A stretch of DNA of 64,000 nucleotides from the NCBI RefSeq assembly GCF_018224885.1, contig NZ_JAGTXB010000001.1:186001-250000 (forward strand), in the 5' to 3' direction. The translations under genes were made by a program, and so were the position numbers. The DNA comes from Chitinophaga hostae. Lineage in GTDB: Bacteria; Bacteroidota; Bacteroidia; Chitinophagales; Chitinophagaceae. Below, one piece after another: positions 17,053-26,375 of this stretch (its first letter is position 1; every line of letters starts with the position of its first letter). Below the pieces are notes generated by a model. It worked only from the letters and a program-made list of their open reading frames with translations, did no database searches and was not told where the DNA came from.

Positions 17053-17592
17053 CTACCAGGATCGGTTTTTTTTCTCCAGAACCTTCAGCATTACGTCCTT
17101 TACCTCTGCCGTTCTTTCACTGATCCGCAATAATGATTGCGTTACCAGCCGGTCAAACAAATAGACGGTTCCATTTACCACCTGCTGCTCAAAAAGTGCC
17201 AGGTCACTTTCACTAACCACCTGCTTACTCAGCATACTGCAATGCAGCACGAGGTAATGCACTTCGAAGCCAGACCGGTTGAAATAGTCCAGTAAACACT
17301 CTATACTCCACCTCGTATTACCAAACGAAAGATTCAGGGTAATAACAAAAGAAGTATCTGATGCGGCATGCCGTTCGATAAGCGTTTTTATCCGCGTCAG
17401 GTACGCTTCCGATACGTAGTACCGGCTCGAGATAACGATGAATTGCTCTCTTTCAAAATAACCTGTTTGAATCGGCTGCTTAAACGGGAAGAACCTGGTC
17501 CTCTCAAAGATTTGCTGTGCTGTTTTTCTTTTGCCTGCATGTGGGTACCCTACAATAACAAACAATTTCCGGGGGTTAAAATTCATCTCCAA
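17053..17592 (-). CDS. small P-loop-like protein, function unknown
   Basis: 179-residue soluble protein. It opens with a hydrophobic strand and a degenerate phosphate-binding loop, KLFVIVGYPHAGKRKTAQ, close to GxxxxGK[ST] but with Arg after the Lys. Later strands (FIVISSRYYV, SFVITLNLSF, VHYLVLHCS) fit an alpha/beta nucleotide-binding fold. It could be a divergent nucleotide kinase-like or ATP-sensing protein, but I do not recognise a family. It precedes the Amj-type flippase end by 69 bases on the same strand and is probably transcribed after it. Confidence 0.6.
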   Translation of the reverse strand: MEMNFNPRKLFVIVGYPHAGKRKTAQQIFERTRFFPFKQPIQTGYFEREQFIVISSRYYVSEAYLTRIKTLIERHAASDTSFVITLNLSFGNTRWSIECLLDYFNRSGFEVHYLVLHCSMLSKQVVSESDLALFEQQVVNGTVYLFDRLVTQSLLRISERTAEVKDVMLKVLEKKNRSW

Positions 17593-17661
17593 AAAAGCAA
17601 AAAAAATAGCAGAAAACTGTTAATCAATTCTAAACAACTCATTTTCTATATCAGGGTGCTA

Positions 17662-18462
17662 TCACACTTTTTCGGCGAGCACTGCAATCAGCTGGGCACA
17701 GGGAAAAAACAACAACTGCGCCAGCAGCGTTCCGGCAATCCGGGCCAGCACCATATTTGAAATATATTTCCTGAATGAACTCTCCGTAATTTTTCCGAGT
17801 ACCACATCGTCAGTAAGAATAGATAAATGCGGGTCTATAAACAACGCCATTAATACGGTGGCGCCTCCATTTATAACCCCCGAAAGGTTACTCGCAGTAG
17901 TTCTGTACTCAGGATTCAGATAAGCTGCATATACACAAGACAATACTGCAATGGTAATAATCGCGGTAGCCAAAAGATTATACAAAAAAATACGCCAGGG
18001 AAAGCTTCCCTGATCGGCTAACGTAGCCAGATGTTCCCTGGATGGCATTTTCAGGTTTTCTTTCATAAACTGCATTCCGGCACCGGAAAGCCCCAGGTAA
18101 AATAACCGCGGGATAGATTTGTGCACACTGAAATGCATCACTGCCCGTGATAACAACCGCTGAAAAGTTGGGATCAGCAAGGCGCCCAACACAGATCCAA
18201 TGGTACAGGATAAAATAATATACCGGAAAACAGCCACATTAGAGGCTACGTGCACCTTCAGATCCTGTTCTACCGTTTTAGCCAACAAGGGCGCCTGTAG
18301 CGTATTTGCTGTACGGGACAACAATACCAGTATATTAAACAGGGAAAAAGTGATCGCAATTCTACCTGTTCTTACCCCCACAATTCTTACCGCATAAGAA
18401 AGTGTAGTAATCAGGTTGATCAGCAAAGTCAGGATGAGTACAATGGTAATCTGGGTTGTCAT
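17662..18462 (-). CDS. amj: Amj-family (DUF2837) lipid II flippase
   Basis: Integral inner-membrane protein of 266 residues with about six hydrophobic spans. The N-terminal stretch LINLITTLSYAVRIVGVRTG and the following FNILVLLSRTANTLQAPLL match the Amj/YdaH family, which can translocate lipid II for peptidoglycan synthesis as an alternative to MurJ. Length agrees with the family. The gene lies between a MacB-like permease gene and a small P-loop-like gene, all on the minus strand. Whether this strain also has MurJ cannot be seen here. Confidence 0.82.
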   Translation of the reverse strand: MTTQITIVLILTLLINLITTLSYAVRIVGVRTGRIAITFSLFNILVLLSRTANTLQAPLLAKTVEQDLKVHVASNVAVFRYIILSCTIGSVLGALLIPTFQRLLSRAVMHFSVHKSIPRLFYLGLSGAGMQFMKENLKMPSREHLATLADQGSFPWRIFLYNLLATAIITIAVLSCVYAAYLNPEYRTTASNLSGVINGGATVLMALFIDPHLSILTDDVVLGKITESSFRKYISNMVLARIAGTLLAQLLFFPCAQLIAVLAEKV

Positions 18463-18496
18463 TTTAGCAGCAGTTAAACCGTTACTAAAATAATCA

Positions 18497-20902
18497 TTAT
18501 TCCGTTCTGAGGCTCTTTACCGGGTTCGTAACCGCCAGCCGCCTGGTCATGGCAGCAATAACAGATCCTACCAGCAGCATGAGCAATAACCCCACCAATA
18601 AAAAAGGCCATATGCCAATATCTATCCGGTAGGCATAATCCATTAACCAACTGTGCAAAATATACCAGGCTAACGGCCACGCCACCACGTTGGAAACAAC
18701 AATGATCCAGGAAAATTCTTTCACAAACAGCGTGATAATATTGAACACAGAAGCTCCTAATATTTTCCTGATACCCATTTCCTTATTTCTCCTGGCTATA
18801 CTTAAGGTAACGATCCCAAGGATGCCCAGGAATACAATCATAAGCGCCACAATAGTGGCCATCTTCGCCGCCTTCTGCATCTGGGTTTCTGTTTCATATA
18901 ACTGCGCAAGACTATCGTCCAGGAATTTAAAATCGAAAGGCGTGTCCGGGAAAATCTGCGTCCATTTACGCTGCAATGAGGCTATCTGCCTGGAAGTATT
19001 ACCGGGATTGAGCCGGAAAGAAATATAACGATAGATATTAAATGTTTGCACCGGCATAAAACAAATCGGACGAATAGCGTCGCGCAATGTACCGAAATGA
19101 AAGTCATGGGTAACGCCACCCACATACACCGGCTGCCTGAAATTATATACCCGTAACGGTTTATTGATGGCTTCCTCTGCATTTTTCCACCCGAGTGCAC
19201 GTACAGCGGCCTCATTAATAACAATCCTTGAAGAATCTGCCGGGGAACCGGAAAAAAAAGCACCAGCCTTCATTTTTATATCATAAATACTGGTAAATCT
19301 TTCATCTGATAAAATAGAGGTCGTCGAAACAGCAGTACTGGAATCATTCTCCGGCTTATATAGCATGGAAGCCCCATTACTCCATCCGTCAGGTATTTCA
19401 TAAGCAAAAGAGGCATCTTTTATTTCCGGCATAGCCCTGAATTCATCTCTCATCCCCTTCATATGCGCTACGCCCGAAGCTGTCCAGTCACGCGGCACCG
19501 GCACGGTAATCACCCGCTCTTTGTTAAATCCAAGATCTGTATTAAAGAAAAAAGATACCTGCCTGTCTATTACGATAGCTGCGACAAATACAACGATGGC
19601 CGTTACAAATTGTACGGTGATCAGAACCCGCCGGAACAACAATTTCTCTTCTACATTTTTTAGTTTTCCCCGTAATGCTGTTACCGACGGTTGGGCAGAT
19701 AAAACAAACGCCGGGTACATCCCCGCCAGCAATCCTGTAAACAGGATAATAACAACCGGCAACAATGCAAACCAGGCAGGAAACGACGCCAGTCCGATAA
19801 TTTCTTTACCCGTTACCTGCGCGAATACCGGTCTTAACAAAACATACATCAGCAATGACACCGCAAAAGAAAAAGTAACGGTCAGCACCGATTCCGTTAT
19901 AAACTGCAATACCAACTGCTTCTTTTTACCGCCCATTGCTTTTCTGACACCAATTTCCTTTAATCGTGTCAGAGAATTACCAATAGAAATGTTGACAAAA
20001 TTTATAATGGCCATTATAAGAATGAATACCGCCACAAATGAAAATATGGCAATCATCCTGCCGGCCAAACCATTATACATACTGATATAACAATCCCTTA
20101 ATGCAACCGGGTATACCTCCAGCGTTTTTTGTATTTCAGGAGATGTATTTGTTTTTAACAACGTAGCCAGCGGTACTTTTAACTGGGCTGGCTTTACACC
20201 TGGTTTTAACAACACATACCCGACAATATTGGGGCTTTGCCAGCTGGTAAACCCAAATTCACGTCCAAAATAACGGATACTGGCCGGCGCCAGGAATATT
20301 TCGTTACCGGGCTTATAGTAATTGGTGATTGTATTAAAAGGCAGGTCTTTTATCACCGCCGTTATTTCAAAGTCTTCGTTTCTGCCATCAAACGATTGGA
20401 TCTTCAACAACTTCCCAACCACATCTGTTTTTCCAAAATACAGTTTCGCTTTTTTCTCTGTTATTACAACAGCGTTCGGCTTCGCCAGCGCTGTGCGCGG
20501 ATCACCAAAGGCGACTGGGAAATTAAATATATCAAACATCGTGGAATCTCCGGGATGCATTCCTTCCCGGTAACGTTTGTCGCCCACAGAAACAATAGAG
20601 GTAATACCATCATGACTATATGCCTTTTCAACAAGCGAAGGATAGTTGTCCTGTAATGCTTTTGTTAGTGGTCCTAACGTTGCAAACTCTACCCCTGTTT
20701 CAGGGTTTGCCCATTTACTCTTCAATTGAAAAATGCGGTCATTGTTTTTTACAAAACGGTTTACCTGTAGTTCACCCCAGGCATATGCTCCTATCATTAA
20801 CACAAAGGTGATTCCTATAGACAGTCCCCAGATGTTCACAACAGCAAAGAAGCGATGCTTCAACATATTTCTCCAGGCAACAAGAAAATAGTTCTTTATC
20901 AT
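18497..20902 (-). CDS. MacB/FtsX-type ABC transporter permease
   Basis: 801-residue inner-membrane protein with the duplicated layout common in Bacteroidota: an N-terminal TM helix (MIKNYFLVAWRNMLKHRFF then NIWGLSIGITFVLMIGAYA), a large periplasmic MacB-type domain, an FtsX domain with three TM helices (about 270-420), a second periplasmic domain and a final FtsX domain ending VIAAMTRRLAVTNPVKSLR. The start is set at MIKN; an in-frame extension upstream is not protein-like. No ATPase gene is adjacent, so it must pair with one elsewhere. Such permeases act in export or mechanotransmission, often induced by peptides or antibiotics; substrate unknown. Confidence 0.87.
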   Translation of the reverse strand: MIKNYFLVAWRNMLKHRFFAVVNIWGLSIGITFVLMIGAYAWGELQVNRFVKNNDRIFQLKSKWANPETGVEFATLGPLTKALQDNYPSLVEKAYSHDGITSIVSVGDKRYREGMHPGDSTMFDIFNFPVAFGDPRTALAKPNAVVITEKKAKLYFGKTDVVGKLLKIQSFDGRNEDFEITAVIKDLPFNTITNYYKPGNEIFLAPASIRYFGREFGFTSWQSPNIVGYVLLKPGVKPAQLKVPLATLLKTNTSPEIQKTLEVYPVALRDCYISMYNGLAGRMIAIFSFVAVFILIMAIINFVNISIGNSLTRLKEIGVRKAMGGKKKQLVLQFITESVLTVTFSFAVSLLMYVLLRPVFAQVTGKEIIGLASFPAWFALLPVVIILFTGLLAGMYPAFVLSAQPSVTALRGKLKNVEEKLLFRRVLITVQFVTAIVVFVAAIVIDRQVSFFFNTDLGFNKERVITVPVPRDWTASGVAHMKGMRDEFRAMPEIKDASFAYEIPDGWSNGASMLYKPENDSSTAVSTTSILSDERFTSIYDIKMKAGAFFSGSPADSSRIVINEAAVRALGWKNAEEAINKPLRVYNFRQPVYVGGVTHDFHFGTLRDAIRPICFMPVQTFNIYRYISFRLNPGNTSRQIASLQRKWTQIFPDTPFDFKFLDDSLAQLYETETQMQKAAKMATIVALMIVFLGILGIVTLSIARRNKEMGIRKILGASVFNIITLFVKEFSWIIVVSNVVAWPLAWYILHSWLMDYAYRIDIGIWPFLLVGLLLMLLVGSVIAAMTRRLAVTNPVKSLRTE

Positions 20903-21124
20903 ATAACAACAGAATAGATCGTTTATTTCCACGAAAAAAATGCCGCAACTTAAACCATTGACAACCAATATTATTACTGTTGCTTATTGTTCAGTAATGG
21001 ACAGCTGTTGTTCAGTTTTGCGCAGACTTTGTCTGCAAAAGCTATAAAACAGGTAAAATAGCATATATATCCTCTCCTTTTATTTGTACTTTGTACGCTT
21101 ATTCCCGTTTGTAAACGTTTTAAT

Positions 21125-23272
21125 ATGAAAAAACTACTGGTTATAGGCCTGGTATTGTTGGCTCAATGGGCTGTAGCTCAACATAAAAGTATCCGGATTG
21201 CCACCCGTAATATCAGTCTCGTGTACCGCACCAATGGCGAAGGCCGGCTGGTACAGCAGTATTTTGGACAGGCATTGCAACCCGCAGGAGAAGACAGTTT
21301 GACCAAAGGAAAACAGGAAGCCTATGTAACCGCAGGCATGGAAAGCCTGCTGGACCCGGCCATCCGCATGGTACACAACGATGGCAATCCATCGCTGGAG
21401 CTGAAATACGATAGTCATAGCGCCACTCCGCAGCAGGAAAATGATATCACTGCCACCACCATTACACTGAAAGATCCCGTATACCCCGTAACCGTTATAC
21501 TCCACTTTGAAGCTTATTATAAAGAAGATGTGATCAAAGCATGGACGGAAATAAAACACGCAGAAAAAAAACCGGTGCAAATAACCGCTTATGCGTCTTC
21601 CATGCTGCACCTGAAAGCCAATAAATACTGGCTTACCCAATTCCATGGCGATTGGGCCAAAGAGGTGGAGATGCAGGAACAATACCTCACTACCGGTATG
21701 AAAATCCTCGACAGCAAACTGGGCGTACGTGCCAACATGCTGCAATCACCCATGTTCCTGCTGGCGTTGGATCATCCTTCGGAAGAAGAAAACGGCGAAG
21801 TGCTGGCCGGTACGCTCGCCTGGACAGGCAATTTTAAATTTGGGTTTGAAGTAGACGAAAATAATGCGTTGCATATTAACGCAGGCATTAATCCTTACGC
21901 CAGCGACTATACGTTGAAGCCTGGTGAAGTCTTCACTACCCCTGCATTCATCTTTACCTTATCGGCTAAAGGAAAAGGCCAGGCCAGCCGCAATTTCCAC
22001 CACTGGGCACTTGACCATGGTATCCTGGATGGACGCGGCCCCCGTCTTACCCTGCTGAATAACTGGGAGGCCACAGGTATGGATTTCAATGAGCAACGCC
22101 TTACCAGTCTTTTTGGCGGCGCTAAAAAACTGGGGGTAGATCTCTTTCTCCTGGATGACGGCTGGTTTGCCAATAAATTTCCTCGTAATGCCGACAACGC
22201 AGGACTTGGTGACTGGGAACCCAATACCTCCAAACTCCCTCACGGACTGGGATATTTGGTACAGGAAGCCGAAAAACAGGGCGTTAAATTCGGTATCTGG
22301 CTCGAGCCCGAAATGGTAAATCCCAAAAGTGAGTTATATACCAAACATCCTGATTGGGTAATGCGCCTGCCTAACCGCGCAGAAAATTATTACCGGCAGC
22401 AAATGGTGCTCGACCTTACCAATCCCGCGGTACAGGATTTTGTATACGGAGTAGTAGATAAAACCATGTCTGAAAATCCGGGTATTGCCTATATCAAATG
22501 GGACTGTAACCGAATGCTCACCAACACGTACGCTCCGTACCTGAAAGAAAAACAATCCCACCTCTTTATAGAATATACCCGCAGCCTGTATAAAGTATTT
22601 GAAAGAGTGAGAGCAAAATATCCTCACCTGCCCATTATGCTTTGCTCCGGTGGCGGCGGCCGTACAGACTATGGCGCATTAAAATATTTCACAGAGTTCT
22701 GGCCCAGCGATAATACCGACGGGCTGGAAAGGATCTATATCCAATACGGCTACTCTCATTTCTTTCCGTCCAATACCATCGCGGCACATGTTACCAACTG
22801 GGGCAACCAGTCCTTGAAGTTCCGTACCGACGTAGCGATGATGGGAAAATTAGGCTACGATATTAAAGTCGATGACTTCAATGAAAAAGAAATGCAATTT
22901 AGCCATGATGCGGTAGAAACGTATAGACGTATCAGTGATATAGTGTGGTACGGTGATCTTTATCGCCTCGTATCTCCTTATAAGGAAAACAGGGCTGTAT
23001 TCCAGTATACCAGCGACGACAAGAAAAAAATAATCCTCTTTAATTACCTGATGAACATCGGCAAAAATGATGTTTTTTCAACGGTAAAACTACAAGGCTT
23101 GGATCCTCAGCAAAATTACCGGATCACAGAAATCAACCTGTTTCCCGGCACCCGTTCTGCCTTTCATTTCGACAAGCAGTACAGCGGCGATTTCCTGATG
23201 AAGGAAGGCCTCCAGCTGGTGGGAAATGGCCGTTCTTTAAGCAGCAATATTCTTGAAATAACAGCAGAATAG
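21125..23272 (+). CDS. GH36 alpha-galactosidase, secreted
   Basis: 715-residue glycoside hydrolase of clan GH-D with a signal peptide (MKKLLVIGLVLLAQWAVAQ), hence periplasmic or surface-facing. The beta-sandwich N-domain is followed by a TIM barrel (FLLDDGWF, GIWLEPEMVNP). The catalytic nucleophile is Asp460 in YIKWDCNR and the acid/base is Asp529 in FWPSDNTD. LCSGGGGRTDYG is also typical of GH36. It releases terminal alpha-1,6-galactose from raffinose-type sugars or galactomannan. It stands alone with its own hairpin terminator rather than in a SusCD locus. Confidence 0.93.
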   Translation: MKKLLVIGLVLLAQWAVAQHKSIRIATRNISLVYRTNGEGRLVQQYFGQALQPAGEDSLTKGKQEAYVTAGMESLLDPAIRMVHNDGNPSLELKYDSHSATPQQENDITATTITLKDPVYPVTVILHFEAYYKEDVIKAWTEIKHAEKKPVQITAYASSMLHLKANKYWLTQFHGDWAKEVEMQEQYLTTGMKILDSKLGVRANMLQSPMFLLALDHPSEEENGEVLAGTLAWTGNFKFGFEVDENNALHINAGINPYASDYTLKPGEVFTTPAFIFTLSAKGKGQASRNFHHWALDHGILDGRGPRLTLLNNWEATGMDFNEQRLTSLFGGAKKLGVDLFLLDDGWFANKFPRNADNAGLGDWEPNTSKLPHGLGYLVQEAEKQGVKFGIWLEPEMVNPKSELYTKHPDWVMRLPNRAENYYRQQMVLDLTNPAVQDFVYGVVDKTMSENPGIAYIKWDCNRMLTNTYAPYLKEKQSHLFIEYTRSLYKVFERVRAKYPHLPIMLCSGGGGRTDYGALKYFTEFWPSDNTDGLERIYIQYGYSHFFPSNTIAAHVTNWGNQSLKFRTDVAMMGKLGYDIKVDDFNEKEMQFSHDAVETYRRISDIVWYGDLYRLVSPYKENRAVFQYTSDDKKKIILFNYLMNIGKNDVFSTVKLQGLDPQQNYRITEINLFPGTRSAFHFDKQYSGDFLMKEGLQLVGNGRSLSSNILEITAE

Positions 23273-23286
23273 CCTCTATTCATATT

Positions 23287-23326
23287 AAAAGCCCTGTTTC
23301 AATTGAAACAGGGCTTTTCTTTTTTA
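23287..23326 (+). terminator. terminator after the alpha-galactosidase gene
   Basis: Perfect palindrome AAAAGCCCTGTTTCAA/TTGAAACAGGGCTTTT followed by CTTTTTT; strong intrinsic terminator. Confidence 0.92.
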
Positions 23327-23379
23327 CATTATTCTCTCAAAATTGATTTACTATCTTCAGTGCATCAAAACAACTGCGT

Positions 23380-24333
23380 ATGCTCCCTTTTGCCAATATG
23401 CCGTATGGTAATGCACCAGGTTATTGCTTCCCGGTAACGGAGCTCTGCATGTATGCGTTATTGTTTATTTGTGGCTGGCATGCCTTTAAAAAAGGAACCG
23501 GGCATGTTTCATGGCTGCTCGGCGCACTTGGCTTTGGCTTATTGCTCGAATATGTAAATGTAGCTACTAACAGTGGCTATGTATACGGACAATTCTGGAT
23601 AATGTTAGGTAAGGCCCCGCACAATATTCCTTTGTGTATTGGTTGCGGATGGGCAGTTATTATTTATTCTTCCAGGCTGTTTACCGATAATCTTGCATTG
23701 CCATTGTGGGCCGCAGCAGCACTCGATAGCCTGCTGGCCTTAAATATAGATCTGAGCATGGATGTGGTAGCCTATCGGTTGCATATGTGGCACTGGGATT
23801 GGGCCGGTAGAGGATATCCCACGGAAACGCTTACCGGTCAATGGTTTGGAGTACCTTATGCTAATTTTTATGGGTGGTTGCTGGTGGTGTTTTTTTATTC
23901 TCTTTTCGGACGACTCCTCGCAAAGGTATCTGTTTCCGATACATGGAAAGCCTTACTACCATTAGTTTCCATTCTTATATCGCAGATAGCACTCTGGATA
24001 GCATTATTTCCATTTGCCAATCTGCTGAAACAACTTTTTGGTATCAGTAGCATGCATCGGCTGATCGGATTACTGGCTATACTCGTTGCATTAGTTATCT
24101 CCGGATATGTAAAAAGAGGAAAAATCAACGGATACTATTTTCCGCCGGCAGCCTCGATTGTTCCTTTATGGTTCCACGTGTATTTTCTGAGCTGGCTGTT
24201 TTTAGGTGGTTTTTCGGGAGAAAACAGCCGCATGACTGCTTTTTCTATTTTCAATGTGGTGCTGGGATTTCTCCTTCATTTGCCATTGCTGATGAAAAGG
24301 AGGCCCGTAACCATTTTAGCGGAAACGCGTTAA
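23380..24333 (+). CDS. CruF-like (DUF422) integral membrane protein, carotenoid-biosynthesis type
   Basis: 317-residue membrane protein with eight or more hydrophobic spans. It matches the carotenoid 1',2'-hydratase CruF/DUF422 pattern: FGLLLEYVNVATNSGYVYG, a HNIPLCIGCGWAVIIY span, ALDSLLALNIDLSMD and WFGVPYANFYGW. In carotenoid producers such proteins hydrate the psi end group. No other carotenoid gene is near, so the role here is only a family inference. The stop lies 23 bases before the cardiolipin synthase start, suggesting co-transcription. Confidence 0.68.
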   Translation: MLPFANMPYGNAPGYCFPVTELCMYALLFICGWHAFKKGTGHVSWLLGALGFGLLLEYVNVATNSGYVYGQFWIMLGKAPHNIPLCIGCGWAVIIYSSRLFTDNLALPLWAAAALDSLLALNIDLSMDVVAYRLHMWHWDWAGRGYPTETLTGQWFGVPYANFYGWLLVVFFYSLFGRLLAKVSVSDTWKALLPLVSILISQIALWIALFPFANLLKQLFGISSMHRLIGLLAILVALVISGYVKRGKINGYYFPPAASIVPLWFHVYFLSWLFLGGFSGENSRMTAFSIFNVVLGFLLHLPLLMKRRPVTILAETR

Positions 24334-24356
24334 TAAATATATGTTGCTTACAATTT

Positions 24357-25835
24357 ATGAGAACGCTTATCGGTTATCTTACGGGCACAGAATGGCATCC
24401 TTATCTTAAGATAGGCAGCACTATTTTACTGGTATTGATTTTTATCGGTCTGGTTGCGACTATTCTTCTTGAAAACCGTAACCCGGTAAAGGCAGTGGCC
24501 TATATTCTTTTGCTGGTATTCATCCCGGTGTTGGGGCTTATTGTTTATTACTACCTCGGGCGCGACTTACGTAAAAAAAGACGGTTCACGCTGAAAGGCA
24601 GCAAAGATGAGGCTTTATTTTCACGATACTGGGAATCACAACGGGCAGAAATAGAACAGATGCAACTGGAATTACGGCAGGTAGCAGGTAATAAGCAGGA
24701 GCTGTCGGCCATGCTGTTGAATACCCGTCAATCCATTTTGACTAAAAACAACCAGGTACAGCTGCTGGTCAATGGAGAAGAAAAATTTCCGGCTGTATTC
24801 AGCGCGCTTCGTGCTGCCAAACACCATATACACATAGAGTATTACATGATTTCGGCAGATGATGTAGGCAACGAGATAACCGAAATTCTGATCGAAAAAT
24901 TAAATGTTGGCGTGCAGGTTCGTCTCCTTTATGATGATATGGGAAACGACCGGATAGGCGATATCCCCGGTCGTTTAAAAGCGCATGGCGCCAGTGTATA
25001 TCCTTTTTCGCCGGTGCTGGTAGATTTCTATCTGAATGCTAACTACCGCAATCACCGTAAAATTATTGTGGTCGACGGCACCGTAGGCTTTGTGGGAGGA
25101 ATCAACCTGGATGAGCGTTACCTTAACAATGGCAAACATGCTACATTCTGGCGCGACACGCATATGAGAATTGAAGGAGATGCGGTCAATATTCTGCAAC
25201 TGCAGTTTTTAATGAGCTATCGTTATTGCAGTAAAGACGTATTTCCTTTTGCACCGCCTTTTTTTGTAAGATCGGCATTGACCGGTTCCTGCTTTACAGA
25301 TATTGTGGCCAGCGGTCCCGATTCAGAGTGGCCCGTTGCAATGCAAACTATTCTCATGGCCATCAACATTGCTAAAAGAAGAATACGTATTACTAATCCA
25401 TATTTTATCCCTACTGAAGAGCTGCTTACAGCCCTGCAAATGGCCGCCCTCGCAGGTAAAAACGTGCAACTGATGTTACCTTTTAAAGGCGATTCATTTA
25501 TTGTGCAACATGCAGCACTCTCCTATCTTAAACCTTTACTGGCTGCCGGTGTTAAGATCTTTTTTTACACCCGCGGCTTTATTCATGCCAAAACAATGGT
25601 AATAGATGATAACCTCGCCTGGGTAAGCTCTGTTAACTTCGACAATCGCAGCTTTTACCTGAACTGTGAAATAGGCGCTTTGGTTTATGATAAAGAAGTT
25701 GCCGGCAAATTAAACCGCACCTTTGAAGACGATCTTTTGAATGCTGTTCCGGTACAGGAAACGCGCTGGAATAAGCGAAATGTTATTAACCGGTTCCTGG
25801 ACGCCGTGTGCAGACTTCTCACACCGCTATTATAA
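24357..25835 (+). CDS. cls: cardiolipin synthase, phospholipase D family
   Basis: 492-residue inner-membrane enzyme that joins phosphatidylglycerol molecules to make cardiolipin. Two N-terminal TM helices (IGSTILLVLIFIGLVATILL and AVAYILLLVFIPVLGLIVYY) precede two PLD domains, each with an HKD motif: His233 in NHRKIIVVDG and His410 in IHAKTMVIDD. The start MRTLIGYL is chosen because longer frames overlap the preceding membrane-protein gene without similarity to the family. Confidence 0.94.
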   Translation: MRTLIGYLTGTEWHPYLKIGSTILLVLIFIGLVATILLENRNPVKAVAYILLLVFIPVLGLIVYYYLGRDLRKKRRFTLKGSKDEALFSRYWESQRAEIEQMQLELRQVAGNKQELSAMLLNTRQSILTKNNQVQLLVNGEEKFPAVFSALRAAKHHIHIEYYMISADDVGNEITEILIEKLNVGVQVRLLYDDMGNDRIGDIPGRLKAHGASVYPFSPVLVDFYLNANYRNHRKIIVVDGTVGFVGGINLDERYLNNGKHATFWRDTHMRIEGDAVNILQLQFLMSYRYCSKDVFPFAPPFFVRSALTGSCFTDIVASGPDSEWPVAMQTILMAINIAKRRIRITNPYFIPTEELLTALQMAALAGKNVQLMLPFKGDSFIVQHAALSYLKPLLAAGVKIFFYTRGFIHAKTMVIDDNLAWVSSVNFDNRSFYLNCEIGALVYDKEVAGKLNRTFEDDLLNAVPVQETRWNKRNVINRFLDAVCRLLTPLL

Positions 25836-25839
25836 GGCC

Positions 25840-26256
25840 TTATTCCCGCTCTTCGTCGAAGTCGCGAAACTCACCATTATCTTCTTCAAGATCTTCGTGT
25901 CTGTCGCCTCCTAAGCTATAAATATTGTTTTCTTCATCTTCTTCTCCAATGGCTTCGTCAGCATCATCCAATTCAGCACCGGGAACATCAAGGTCATCAC
26001 CTGTTTTATCCTTACGCCAGGTGTCATGCTGTTCATCTTTATGATCCGTCTTTTTCCTCTTTTCGATAGGTAATTCGCTATTGTGACGGAAAGAACCTGA
26101 TAGGTTATCGATATCCAGGTCTACTTCCTTATCGCGGTTCCGTTTGTTCATGATATCTTCATCCGCCGGATATTCGGGATAACCCGGATATTCTTCCTCC
26201 TCCTTTTTAAGCGGCTCCTGGTCACCTTTACCTGGTTTATTCTCTTTGTTGTTCAT
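25840..26256 (-). CDS. acidic, probably disordered hypothetical protein
   Basis: 138 residues, extremely rich in Glu, Asp, Lys and Asn, with no hydrophobic core, signal peptide or TM segment (for example KKEEEEYPGYPEYP and EAIGEEDEENN). Predicted to be an unfolded cytoplasmic protein. It is convergent with cls, the two stops being four bases apart. Such short charged proteins are common in Chitinophagaceae-like genomes, but no function is known to me. Confidence 0.65.
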   Translation of the reverse strand: MNNKENKPGKGDQEPLKKEEEEYPGYPEYPADEDIMNKRNRDKEVDLDIDNLSGSFRHNSELPIEKRKKTDHKDEQHDTWRKDKTGDDLDVPGAELDDADEAIGEEDEENNIYSLGGDRHEDLEEDNGEFRDFDEERE

Positions 26257-26375
26257 AGTCAGTCCTTTTAATGTGTGAAATGCTGAAAATGCCGTGCCAC
26301 ATAAAGCGGCAGGCGTGATACAAAGAGGATAACAATGTAGTATAGTGATTGTTTAACGCTGCATGGGGTACGTTC

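Noticed and set aside
16820..17164. 114-codon plus-strand frame
   Set aside because: Low-complexity Pro/Ser/Thr content, no start context, and overlap with an opposite-strand gene.
24168..24356. N-terminal extension of cardiolipin synthase
   Set aside because: Overlaps the preceding membrane-protein gene in another frame and is not protein-like.
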